Of a stretch of DNA of 8,672 nt, positions 1-5,606 are shown in pieces. The DNA comes from Pseudomonadota bacterium (lineage in GTDB: Bacteria > Pseudomonadota > Alphaproteobacteria > Sphingomonadales > Sphingomonadaceae): positions 1 to 8,672 of the forward strand of contig CANJKQ010000019.1 in the NCBI GenBank assembly GCA_947474905.1, in the 5' to 3' direction. The position numbers and the translations under genes were made by a program. The notes beneath the pieces were generated by a model. It made no database searches and was not told the origin of the DNA. It saw nothing but the letters and a program-made list of their open reading frames with translations. Positions within the stretch are counted from its first letter, which is position 1. Each line of letters opens with the position of its first letter.

Positions 1-417
1 CCAAATATACATTAACCGAGCAACGTTAATGGAGTCAGGGCCGCCGGGCGCAAAGGAAGAGACCGGGTTGCCATTAGCGTCGTAGGTCAGGGCCGGGGGA
101 GAGGTATTCGCGTTGCTAAAACTCGTGACGGTAGTCACGTTGACAACCAGGTTGGCTGCGCAATTCTTTGCCATGAAGTCAGGCAATTTCGAACACGCCA
201 ACGTTTTGAACGCCGTCACGTCGGTGCCGGCTTTTTGGGCTGCGCCGGTGAGTATCTGGCGAGCAGACTTTTCCGCTGCCGTCTCCAGAGTCTGCTGGGC
301 AAAGAAGACAAGGCTCGTTTGCAGAATAGCGACGATCAGCGCGGCGAGCGGGGCAACGATTAGACCGAACTCAATAACAGGCGAGCCACGGCGATCCGTC
401 GCGAAGCGACGGAGCAT
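1..417 (-). CDS. TadE-like pilus assembly protein (3' part outside window)
   Basis: This is the N-terminal 139 codons of a TadE/TadG-type protein; the reading frame is open to the left edge, so the C-terminus is missing. TadE-like proteins are pseudopilin-related inner-membrane proteins of the Tad (Flp) pilus machinery. The visible protein starts with a basic stretch (MLRRFATDRRG), then PVIEFGLI with the conserved Glu after RRG, then a hydrophobic segment at about residues 14-40. This is the classic TadE N-terminus. The rest is a Thr/Ala/Asn-rich extracytoplasmic part ending in the family-like RLMYIW. The ATG at 417 gives the N-terminal length usual for the family but has no Shine-Dalgarno. 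In-frame GTG codons at 435 (AAGGA 9 nt upstream) and 471 (AGGTGG 3 nt upstream) are alternatives. Base composition looks less GC-rich than the neighbouring genes. Family is fairly sure; TadE versus TadG is not decidable. Confidence 0.8.
   Translation of the reverse strand, partial: MLRRFATDRRGSPVIEFGLIVAPLAALIVAILQTSLVFFAQQTLETAAEKSARQILTGAAQKAGTDVTAFKTLACSKLPDFMAKNCAANLVVNVTTVTSFSNANTSPPALTYDANGNPVSSFAPGGPDSINVARLMYIW
395..413. repeat. Perfect inverted repeat just inside the tadE-like start
   Basis: TCCGTCGC (395-402), spacer GAA, then GCGACGGA (406-413): perfect 8-bp arms with a 3-nt loop. On the minus-strand mRNA the hairpin begins 2 nt after the ATG at 417, where it could hinder initiation. 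If a GTG upstream is the true start it lies well inside the coding region. It could also be an accident of encoding RRFATDRR. Confidence 0.55.
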
Positions 418-444
418 GGCGCAGCATTTGAGCGCCACAGACTT

Positions 445-464
445 GCATCCTTGGTTTTGGATGC
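445..464. repeat. Short inverted repeat between alternative tadE-like starts
   Basis: GCATCC (445-450) and GGATGC (459-464) form a 6-bp stem with an 8-nt loop. It lies between the GTG at 471 and the GTG at 435, and overlaps the AAGGA that would serve the 435 start. It may be a leader hairpin or, if translation starts at 471, just coding sequence. Confidence 0.35.
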
Positions 465-522
465 GCTTCACGTCCCACCTGTTGCTAGAGTCCTAATCGA
501 CCGCGAAATGGCATGGCGTGCG

Positions 523-536
523 TTAAGAAAGCTTAA
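523..536. promoter_or_regulatory. Possible CtrA-like box (TTAA-N6-TTAA)
   Basis: TTAAGAAAGCTTAA sits in the divergent gap between the tadE-like gene and the squalene/phytoene-synthase-like gene, about 50-65 nt upstream of the earliest tadE-like start. CtrA, the alphaproteobacterial cell-cycle and motility regulator, binds TTAA-N7-TTAA, and Tad pilus genes are among its known targets in Caulobacter. Here the spacer is 6 rather than 7, so this is a tentative call. The element is also a perfect 5-bp inverted repeat (TTAAG/CTTAA). Confidence 0.3.
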
Positions 537-538
537 AG

Positions 539-1198
539 ATGCTGGACTTGGACGATCCCGAAATTCGACTGGCGATCAGCTACGCGCCGCGCGTGGCGCA
601 GGCCGGGGTGACCGCGCTGTTCGCGCTTGACGCGCTCCTGTGGCAATTGGCGCGGAGCGGGCGCGATCCGATGGTCGCGCAGCTGCGGCTGACGTGGTGG
701 CATGATGCGCTGCTGAAACTCGACACGGCGCCGCCGCCTGCCGAGCCCATTTTACAGGCATTGGCCAAAGAGGTTGCTCAGTCCGGAATCAGCGGCGCGG
801 CGCTTGCGGGCCTGGTGGAAGGATGGGAAGTGCTGCTCGACGCGCCGCCTGTGGATCTGGCGCTGGTCGCACAGCGGGGCGCGGCGTTGTTCGCGCTGGC
901 GGCGCAACGGCTGGGCGATCCTGCGCCATCGGCGGCGGTGGCGGCGGGGGGAGGGGCCTGGGCACTGGCCGACTATGCTCGCCATGCGGCCGACGCGACC
1001 GAGCGGGAAAGGGCGCTGGACGCCCTGCGCGCCGCCACCCCGCCACCGGCAACGCGCTGGCCGCGCGCGCTGCGGACGCTCGGCGCGCTGGCCGTGCTGG
1101 CGCTGTGGGATGGCAACAGAGCAGCGGGGCGCAACGAGCCGCAAGCCGCGCCCGCGCGTATTCTCCGCATGGCAGCCATGGCGCTTTTTGGCCGCTGA
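539..1198 (+). CDS. Squalene/phytoene synthase family protein (divergent, short)
   Basis: 219 aa. The N-terminal half resembles the trans-isoprenyl-diphosphate synthase (SQS/PSY) family: residues 26-58 contain LFALDALLW and PMVAQLRLTWWHDAL, matching the family's FALD...P(M/L)xxxRLxWWRDAL block. Authentic phytoene and squalene synthases run near 280-350 aa and carry two Asp-rich Mg2+-binding motifs (DxxxD). Neither is visible here, and the C-terminus is short. It is therefore probably not a carotenoid or hopanoid synthase; related non-catalytic members include the mitochondrial complex I assembly factor NDUFAF6. Nothing in the context points to terpenoid synthesis. The ATG at 539 is the first in-frame start after an in-frame TAA at 524-526; its Shine-Dalgarno is weak. 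Family is likely, function unknown. Confidence 0.75.
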   Translation: MLDLDDPEIRLAISYAPRVAQAGVTALFALDALLWQLARSGRDPMVAQLRLTWWHDALLKLDTAPPPAEPILQALAKEVAQSGISGAALAGLVEGWEVLLDAPPVDLALVAQRGAALFALAAQRLGDPAPSAAVAAGGGAWALADYARHAADATERERALDALRAATPPPATRWPRALRTLGALAVLALWDGNRAAGRNEPQAAPARILRMAAMALFGR

Positions 1199-1277
1199 TG
1201 GGGCTCGGCGCGCTTGCGATTGCCTGCCGAAACGATAGCTTTCCCCGGCGGGAATCGCGCGGACACGGGGGGCGAGG

Positions 1278-1760
1278 ATGTGGCGATATCTGGTGGGGGC
1301 GATCGGCGCCCTGCTGTTGGCGGGGGCGGCGGTGCTGATGTTCCGGGGTGTCGCCTCACCGCCCAGGCCATTGGCTGCAATGCCGACCGAAGCCGCTTCC
1401 GACCCGACACCGGCGCTCCCCGACGCCGCGCCCGAAGCGACCGAGCGCACCCGCGAGCAGAAACGCTTTGACCGTTATGACAAGGATCGCGACGGCAAGA
1501 TCACGCGCACCGAATATTTGCTTTCCCGCCACAAGGCCTTTGCCAAGCTCGATACCAATCACGATGGCGTGCTGCAGTTCGACGAATGGGCCGCCAAGAC
1601 CGAGGCCAAATTCGCCAGCGCCGATGCCAATCACGACAGCAGCCTGACCCCCGCCGAATTCGCCACCACCGCCATCAAGCGCAAGACCCGCAAGCCGCGC
1701 GGCTGTCCGCCCGCCGACAAGGCGCCACCGCGCGAGGAAGAAGGCACGAACGACGGATGA
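1278..1760 (+). CDS. Membrane-anchored EF-hand calcium-binding protein
   Basis: 160 aa. An N-terminal hydrophobic segment (about residues 5-22) is a signal anchor or uncleaved signal peptide. A Pro/Ala-rich linker (about 25-55) follows, then three EF-hand loops: D68-K-D-R-D-G-K-I-T-R-T-E79, D92-T-N-H-D-G-V-L-Q-F-D-E103 and D116-A-N-H-D-S-S-L-T-P-A-E127. All three keep acidic or Asn ligands at positions 1, 3, 5 and Glu at 12. The third has Ser instead of Gly at position 6. The C-terminal tail is charged and low in complexity. It probably binds Ca2+ on the periplasmic side; its partner is unknown. The ATG follows a purine-rich GGGGGGCGAGG, so the start is good. It is co-directional with the preceding gene (79-nt gap) and converges on trmFO with a 12-nt gap. 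Confidence 0.85.
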   Translation: MWRYLVGAIGALLLAGAAVLMFRGVASPPRPLAAMPTEAASDPTPALPDAAPEATERTREQKRFDRYDKDRDGKITRTEYLLSRHKAFAKLDTNHDGVLQFDEWAAKTEAKFASADANHDSSLTPAEFATTAIKRKTRKPRGCPPADKAPPREEEGTNDG

Positions 1761-1772
1761 CGACGGCGCCGC

Positions 1773-3086
1773 TCAGGCGGCCTGCAACCAGGCGGCCAGT
1801 GCCTCTCGCGCGCGGGCGGTGTAGAGCTGCTTGCGCTCGGCCTTGCGGGTGCGCCCAATAATCGGAGGGAAAAGCCCGAAATTCACGTTCATCGGCTGGT
1901 ACGTCTCAGCGACCGCCCCGCCGGTAATGTGCGCGAGCAGCGCGCCGAGTGCGGTTTCGGGCGGCGGCGAGGGCAGGGTGCGCCCGGCAAGTTCTGCCGC
2001 CGCGAACCGCCCCGCCATCAGGCCGATGGCCGCGCTTTCGACATAGCCCTCACACCCCGTAATCTGGCCGGCAAAGCGAATGCCCGGTCGCGACTTCAGC
2101 CGCAGCGTCGCATCGAGCAATTCGGGCGAGCGGATGAAGGTGTTGCGGTGCAATCCGCCCAACCGCGCAAATTCGGCCTTTTCCAGCCCCGGGATCATCC
2201 GGAAGATCCGCACTTGTTCGGCATGTTTCAGCTTGGTCTGGAAGCCGACGATGTTCCACAGCGTGCCGCTGGCATTGTCCTGGCGGAGCTGCACGGCGGC
2301 ATAGGGCCAGCGGCCGGTGCGCGGGTCGTCGAGCCCCACCGGCTTCATCGGCCCGTGGCGGAGCGTGTCGACGCCGCGTTCGGCCATCACCTCGATCGGC
2401 ATGCAGCCATCGAAATAGGGGACGTTCTCCCAATCCTTGAAGACCGTCTTCTCGCCATCGAGCAGCGCCTGATGGAAAGCGAGATACTGCGCCTTGTCCA
2501 TCGGGCAGTTGATATAATCCTTGGTCTCGGTCTTGTCCCAGCGCGACTGCATCCAGGCGATCGACAGGTCGATGCTGTCGTGGTGGACGATGGGCGCGAT
2601 CGCGTCGAAAAAGGCGAGTTGGTCCTTGCCAGTGGCGGCGCCGATCGCTTCGGCCAGGCCCGGCGCGGTCAGCGGGCCGGTGGCGATGATCGCAGGGCCA
2701 TCGGGTAACGCATCCACTCGCTCGCGAACGATGGTGATGTTGCGATGTTGGGCGAGCGCGGCCGTGACGCCCGCCGAAAAGCCGTCGCGATCGACCGCCA
2801 GCGCCGATCCCGCCGGCACCTGGTGCGCGTCGCCTTCGCGGAGGATAAGCGAGTCCAACGCGCGCATCTCGGCGTGGAGCAGGCCGACCGCGTTATTTTC
2901 GGCGTCATCGGACCGAAAGCTGTTCGAGCAGACGAGTTCGGCAAGGCCATCGGTCTGATGCGCCGGCGTGGTGTCGCCCCCGCCGCGCATTTCCGACAAG
3001 CGGACGCGATAGCCCGCTTCAGCCAATTGCCAGGCAGCTTCCGACCCGGCGAGCCCACCGCCGATGATGTGGATGTCGTACGTCAT
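1773..3086 (-). CDS. trmFO: Methylenetetrahydrofolate--tRNA-(uracil-5-)-methyltransferase TrmFO
   Basis: 437 aa, full length for the family. TrmFO is a cytoplasmic FAD enzyme that makes m5U at position 54 of the tRNA T-loop, using 5,10-methylene-THF as carbon donor and NAD(P)H as reductant. It occurs in Gram-positives and many alphaproteobacteria in place of SAM-dependent TrmA. The N-terminus (residues 4-24, [17 protein letters not shown]) is the dinucleotide-binding fold. [11 protein letters not shown] carries Cys53, and [15 protein letters not shown] carries Cys228, corresponding to the two functional cysteines (C53/C226) of the Bacillus subtilis enzyme. [25 protein letters not shown] and the C-terminal [19 protein letters not shown] and MNVNFGLFP blocks are typical TrmFO/GidA-family signatures. 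It appears monocistronic: it converges on the EF-hand gene and is separated from upstream 3200 by 113 nt. No clear Shine-Dalgarno precedes the ATG, but the family N-terminus fixes the start. Confidence 0.96.
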   Translation of the reverse strand: MTYDIHIIGGGLAGSEAAWQLAEAGYRVRLSEMRGGGDTTPAHQTDGLAELVCSNSFRSDDAENNAVGLLHAEMRALDSLILREGDAHQVPAGSALAVDRDGFSAGVTAALAQHRNITIVRERVDALPDGPAIIATGPLTAPGLAEAIGAATGKDQLAFFDAIAPIVHHDSIDLSIAWMQSRWDKTETKDYINCPMDKAQYLAFHQALLDGEKTVFKDWENVPYFDGCMPIEVMAERGVDTLRHGPMKPVGLDDPRTGRWPYAAVQLRQDNASGTLWNIVGFQTKLKHAEQVRIFRMIPGLEKAEFARLGGLHRNTFIRSPELLDATLRLKSRPGIRFAGQITGCEGYVESAAIGLMAGRFAAAELAGRTLPSPPPETALGALLAHITGGAVAETYQPMNVNFGLFPPIIGRTRKAERKQLYTARAREALAAWLQAA

Positions 3087-3137
3087 TGCGCGGCTGATAG
3101 CGTGTCGCCTGAATAGGGCAAATCCCTACGCTGCTGC

Positions 3138-3149
3138 ACGACATGTCGT
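3138..3149. repeat. 12-bp perfect palindrome upstream of trmFO
   Basis: ACGACATGTCGT is a perfect 12-bp palindrome about 52 nt upstream of the trmFO start, in the gap after the membrane gene at 3200-3634. It is a candidate operator but also short enough to be chance. No U-tract follows on either strand, so it is not a terminator. Confidence 0.3.
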
Positions 3150-3199
3150 AGCTAATGTCAGCTCAGACCACTCGCGGGTGCCGCGCCGCCAATAGGGTC

Positions 3200-3634
3200 T
3201 CAACAGTCCCACCTTGCCCCGTGGCGGCTGATCAGTGCACAGCCGCCACAAGCAGTGATCAGGCCACCTGCCAATGGTCCGACCTCGGGCACGCCAAGCC
3301 CACCGGTAACCATTAGCGGCAACAACGGAATCAGACATCCGACCAGGCCCCACATCACCGGAAGCGAGAAGGCGGGATTGTGCCCGCCTAGCTGGCCCAA
3401 TAAGTAACTTCCGAGCATGATCGGTCCGATTGCGAAGAGGGCGCCAATCGGCACGGCAAAGATTATCGCGCCGACGATCCAGTCTGCCGCGGTCGATAGG
3501 TCGGCTATTTGCGGTGCGACTGGTTGGGCAAGATCTGTCGTCCATTGAGCGGCTGCCAAACCCAGGGCGAAGAACGGCCCCGCTAGAAATGCCGCAGGCA
3601 GAATTGCGCCGTTTTGGAATGTTACGCGCGGCAT
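3200..3634 (-). CDS. Small integral membrane protein, unrecognised family
   Basis: 144 aa, very hydrophobic, with about four membrane segments (roughly residues 10-30, 51-80, 90-112, 118-136). The short polar loops include WTTDLAQPVAPQIADLST, and the C-terminal tail is SRHGARWDC. No family is recognised and no catalytic motif is visible. The start is well supported: AGGAGG (3642-3647) lies 7 nt upstream of the ATG at 3634. A competing ATG at 3641 in another frame abuts the AGGAGG and encodes an arginine/serine-rich shadow. It lies 59 nt downstream of the other small membrane gene, in the same direction, with a strong hairpin between. The two are probably one transcript under the upstream GbsR/MarR-type regulator. 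Confidence 0.7.
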   Translation of the reverse strand: MPRVTFQNGAILPAAFLAGPFFALGLAAAQWTTDLAQPVAPQIADLSTAADWIVGAIIFAVPIGALFAIGPIMLGSYLLGQLGGHNPAFSLPVMWGLVGCLIPLLPLMVTGGLGVPEVGPLAGGLITACGGCALISRHGARWDC

Positions 3635-3641
3635 CGTTCAT

Positions 3642-3647
3642 CCTCCT
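3642..3647 (-). promoter_or_regulatory. Consensus Shine-Dalgarno for the 3634 membrane gene
   Basis: AGGAGG on the minus strand, 7 nt from the ATG at 3634. It decides between two out-of-frame ATGs (3641 and 3634): 3641 starts immediately after it, too close for initiation. Confidence 0.7.
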
Positions 3648-3654
3648 CTGGCGA

Positions 3655-3683
3655 CCCGGGCGTGACCCACGACCACGCCCGGG
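3655..3683 (-). other. Strong intercistronic hairpin between two membrane genes
   Basis: CCCGGGCGTG (3655-3664) and CACGCCCGGG (3674-3683) form a perfect 10-bp, very GC-rich stem with a 9-nt loop. On the minus strand it starts 10 nt after the stop of the upstream membrane gene and ends 7 nt before the Shine-Dalgarno of the downstream one. There is no U-tract, so intrinsic termination is doubtful. A 3'-end stabiliser or differential-expression element within the transcript is plausible. Confidence 0.6.
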
Positions 3684-3693
3684 CGGCTGGAAC

Positions 3694-4065
3694 TCATGCC
3701 GTGGCGAGACCGTGTTCGATCAGCCAGCCATTCACCTTGCGGCCAAACTGCGCGATCGCGCCCATGTTGAAGAAGTGCATGGCACCCAGCGCCACCACCG
3801 CCAACCCGACCTTGCCGCTCAGAAAACGCATCGCTCCGGTGATGGTCGTCGGCTCGTTGCCCAGGCTGAGGGTTAGCGTAATGAAGCCGATATTGACTAG
3901 GTAGAAGCCGACAACCAGCAGATGATTGGTCGACTGGGCAAGGACTTCATTTTGGCCAAAGCACTGGACCAAAAAGACAATACCGTTCTTGGATAAGGTG
4001 CGCGCGACCCAGATCGTGATCGCGATCGTTATCGTCAGATAAAGCAGGTAAATGATCTCGACCAT
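3694..4065 (-). CDS. Conserved small membrane protein, unknown function
   Basis: 123 aa from the ATG at 4065. It begins MVEIIYLLYLTITIAITIWVAR and has about three membrane segments (residues 2-20, 48-67, 84-103). The middle TNHLLVVGFYLVNIGF stretch and the preceding FGQNEVLAQS resemble a widespread uncharacterised bacterial membrane protein (recalled from general knowledge, not searched). No catalytic motif is visible. The ATG at 4065 is preferred over the in-frame ATG at 4080 because AAAGG lies 7-8 nt upstream of 4065 while 4080 has no Shine-Dalgarno. It sits just downstream of the GbsR/MarR-type regulator on the same strand (89 nt). A palindrome matching that of the regulator lies 27-46 nt upstream of its start, so it is probably a regulatory target and the first gene of a two-gene unit with 3200-3634. 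Confidence 0.75.
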   Translation of the reverse strand: MVEIIYLLYLTITIAITIWVARTLSKNGIVFLVQCFGQNEVLAQSTNHLLVVGFYLVNIGFITLTLSLGNEPTTITGAMRFLSGKVGLAVVALGAMHFFNMGAIAQFGRKVNGWLIEHGLATA

Positions 4066-4091
4066 TTTCCGACCTTTCATACTTAGCGTTC

Positions 4092-4111
4092 ACTTCGGTA
4101 ATTACAGAAAT
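4092..4111. promoter_or_regulatory. Putative operator 2 for the GbsR/MarR-type regulator
   Basis: ACTTCGGT-AATT-ACAGAAAT is an imperfect palindrome (6 of 8 arm pairs) identical to operator 1 (4711-4730) at 17 of 20 positions. On the minus strand a TATATT (4109-4114) that could be a -10 box overlaps its upstream edge, placing the transcription start inside the palindrome. That geometry suits repression of the 3694-4065 membrane gene. No convincing -35 was found. Confidence 0.6.
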
Positions 4112-4154
4112 ATATGGACAGCCGTCGGCCGGTACCGATGCCACGGCTGATGGA

Positions 4155-4712
4155 TCAACTCTTATTTTTGCTGCCCGGGATCAGCTTTGCCACGCGCCCG
4201 CCAAGCTTCATCAGCGTGACGAGCGTTGGCTTGGGCAGGACACGGACTTGCTCGTACCAGTTGGCGAGGGTTGACATGAACTCGTGCATCCGGCCGATGC
4301 GCTCGCGCAGCTGGGCTGGCGCATTGCCATCGTGCTTCAGTCGCTCGGCAAGCTCGTCAAGCAGCGCGATCGTCGGGTCGATCTCGCGGCGTTTGCGCTC
4401 TTGCACAATGCGGGTCAGCATTTCCCAAAGATCGGTCTCAGCGACGAAATGATCGCGCCGATCACCTTCGATATGGACCCGGCGCACAATGCCATAGCCC
4501 TGCAACTCTTTAAGCGCGGTCGACACATTCGACCGCGCAAGAACAAGCGCCGAGCAGATATTTTCCGCCTCAAGGGGACTGTCGGCGAGGTAGAGCAAGG
4601 CATGGACTTGCGCGACTGACCGGTTGACACCCCATTGCGTCCCCATTTCCCCCCAATGAAGGATGAAGGCCTTTGCGTCGGGATGATCAAAAAGTCGCAT
4701 CACATCGTCCAT
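4155..4712 (-). CDS. GbsR/MarR-family transcriptional regulator
   Basis: 185 aa. Residues about 32-93 form a winged helix-turn-helix: RSVAQVHALLYLAD, then SPLEAENICSALVLARSNVSTALKELQGYGIVRRV, then a wing HIEGDRRDHFVAE. The WG(x)NRSVAQVHALLYL and SNVSTALKELQ blocks are hallmarks of the GbsR branch of MarR-like regulators. The C-terminal half is helical and charged (dimerisation), ending in the basic KLIPGSKNKS. GbsR itself represses glycine-betaine synthesis genes in Bacillus; the ligand here is unknown. Its ATG at 4712 overlaps the edge of a perfect palindrome (4711-4730) with no Shine-Dalgarno, so the message may be nearly leaderless. The in-frame ATG at 4700 (Met5) is an alternative. It likely represses itself and the membrane genes downstream. 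Confidence 0.85.
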   Translation of the reverse strand: MDDVMRLFDHPDAKAFILHWGEMGTQWGVNRSVAQVHALLYLADSPLEAENICSALVLARSNVSTALKELQGYGIVRRVHIEGDRRDHFVAETDLWEMLTRIVQERKRREIDPTIALLDELAERLKHDGNAPAQLRERIGRMHEFMSTLANWYEQVRVLPKPTLVTLMKLGGRVAKLIPGSKNKS

Positions 4713-4730
4713 TTCTGTAATAACAGAAAT
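4711..4730. promoter_or_regulatory. Putative operator 1, overlapping the regulator start codon
   Basis: ATTTCTGT-AATA-ACAGAAAT is a perfect 8-bp inverted repeat with a 4-nt spacer, much more AT-rich than its surroundings. It covers two bases of the regulator's ATG and the bases just upstream. A TTGACA (minus strand, 4748-4753) upstream could be a -35, with an AT-rich TAATTT (4727-4732) at a short 15-nt spacing as a poor -10. Binding here would give autoregulation, and perhaps affect the divergent gene at 4812. Confidence 0.65.
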
Positions 4731-4759
4731 TACGGTATTGTTGCCTATGTCAACCCTAT

Positions 4760-4790
4760 TGCCTCGTCGCTCGCGTTTGGCGATGAGGCA
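4760..4790. repeat. Long inverted repeat in the leader of the lysoplasmalogenase gene
   Basis: TGCCTCGTCGC (4760-4770) and GCGATGAGGCA (4780-4790) pair over 11 positions (one G-T wobble) with a 9-nt loop. On the plus strand it ends 10 nt before GGGGAG, the Shine-Dalgarno of the gene at 4812. It could be a leader hairpin or a protein-binding site in the divergent promoter region. No U-tract follows on either strand. Confidence 0.5.
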
Positions 4791-4811
4791 GGGGTCTGGC
4801 GGGGAGCATAA

Positions 4812-5468
4812 ATGGCGCGTGGTGTGGTGCTGGTGGCGGCGTTGCTGGCGGGGATCAGCTATTTCGTCGCGTGGCGGCTGCTGCCGTCGGGCGCGCTGAT
4901 TATTGCGTGGAAAGGCGCGGGGGTTGGTCTGCTCGCGTTATGGGCGCTGCTCTCGGCGCCGGGGAACGAAGGTCGCTGGTTTGCCGCGGTGCTGGCGCTT
5001 GGTGCGATCGGCGATGTGCTGATCGACGCGGTCGGGCTGACGGCGGGCGCGCTCGCGTTTCTCGCCGGGCATGTGCTGGCAACGGCCTTTTACCTGCGTC
5101 ACCGCCGCAGCGCGCCCTTCTGGGATCTGGCGCCAATTGCGATCGGGCGGTTGCTGATCATTCCCTTGCTCGCCTTTCTTTTCCCCGATGACAGGTCAGC
5201 GGCACCGGGTATCACGCTTTATGCCACCGGGCTTGGCGCGATGGCAGCGAGCGCGTGGGTCAGCCGCTTTCCGCGCGCGCTGGTGTCGCGCGGTGCCTTG
5301 TTCTTCGCGGTCAGCGACCTGCTGATTTTCGCGCGGCTGGGGCCGTTGCGCGACTCGGTGGTGCCAGGGCTGTTGATCTGGCCGCTCTATTTCGGCGGCC
5401 AGGCGATGATCGCGATCGGCGTTGTCGAAACGCTCCGGCGACAGCGACCATCAGCGAATGTTCCCTAA
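4812..5468 (+). CDS. YhhN/TMEM86-family lysoplasmalogenase
   Basis: 218 aa polytopic membrane protein with about seven to eight hydrophobic segments. The YhhN family (TMEM86B in animals) hydrolyses the vinyl-ether bond of lysoplasmalogens, releasing an aldehyde and a glycerophospho-head group; the role of bacterial members is less settled. The two conserved acidic motifs are present: GAIGDVLID with Asp68 and Asp72, and GALFFAVSDLLIF with Asp169. GHVLATAFYL with His87 is also in place. Length fits the family (about 200-240 aa). GGGGAG lies 5 nt upstream of the ATG. It is divergent from the GbsR/MarR regulator across a 99-nt gap holding an operator-like palindrome and a hairpin, so it might be co-regulated. 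Downstream it converges on the DUF952 gene with a 138-nt gap that holds no clear terminator. Confidence 0.88.
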   Translation: MARGVVLVAALLAGISYFVAWRLLPSGALIIAWKGAGVGLLALWALLSAPGNEGRWFAAVLALGAIGDVLIDAVGLTAGALAFLAGHVLATAFYLRHRRSAPFWDLAPIAIGRLLIIPLLAFLFPDDRSAAPGITLYATGLGAMAASAWVSRFPRALVSRGALFFAVSDLLIFARLGPLRDSVVPGLLIWPLYFGGQAMIAIGVVETLRRQRPSANVP

Positions 5469-5606
5469 TGTTCCCACTGACCAAGGAAGCCAGCAGGCAG
5501 TCCTGATGCCTGGGCCGGCAAGGCCGTGATTGCGGCGTCGACGATTGAAAGAGCAATGCCTCACCATGCAGCGTCGGGCGGCAGTAGGACAGGGGCGGGT
5601 GACGAC

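Noticed and set aside
113..496. Plus-strand open frame of 127 codons antisense to the tadE-like gene
   Set aside because: The minus strand encodes a clear TadE-type N-terminus here. The plus-strand product has no family pattern.
752..1450. Minus-strand open frame of 232 codons across two plus-strand genes
   Set aside because: An Arg/Ala-rich high-GC shadow that spans both the SQS/PSY-like and the EF-hand gene, which have recognisable motifs.
1768..1781. Small GCCGC/GCGGC hairpin at the trmFO stop as a terminator
   Set aside because: Only 5 bp, overlaps coding sequence and has no U-tract on either side.
1929..2708. Plus-strand open frame of 259 codons antisense to trmFO
   Set aside because: Long but Arg/Gly/Asp-rich, a typical mirror of a high-GC gene. 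trmFO is unambiguous on the other strand.
3126..3641. Alternative minus-strand frame starting at the ATG at 3641
   Set aside because: That ATG abuts AGGAGG with no spacing, and the product is Arg/Ser-rich. The frame from 3634 has ideal spacing and a coherent membrane protein.
4712..4760. Firm sigma-70 promoter for the regulator
   Set aside because: TTGACA is good, but the only AT-rich -10 candidate is at 15-nt spacing and matches poorly, so it is mentioned only within the operator entry.
5469..5606. Terminator or small gene between the lysoplasmalogenase and DUF952 genes
   Set aside because: Only 4-bp GC stems such as TGCC/GGCA at 5507-5520 were seen, with no U-tract. No short frame with a convincing start and family pattern was found.
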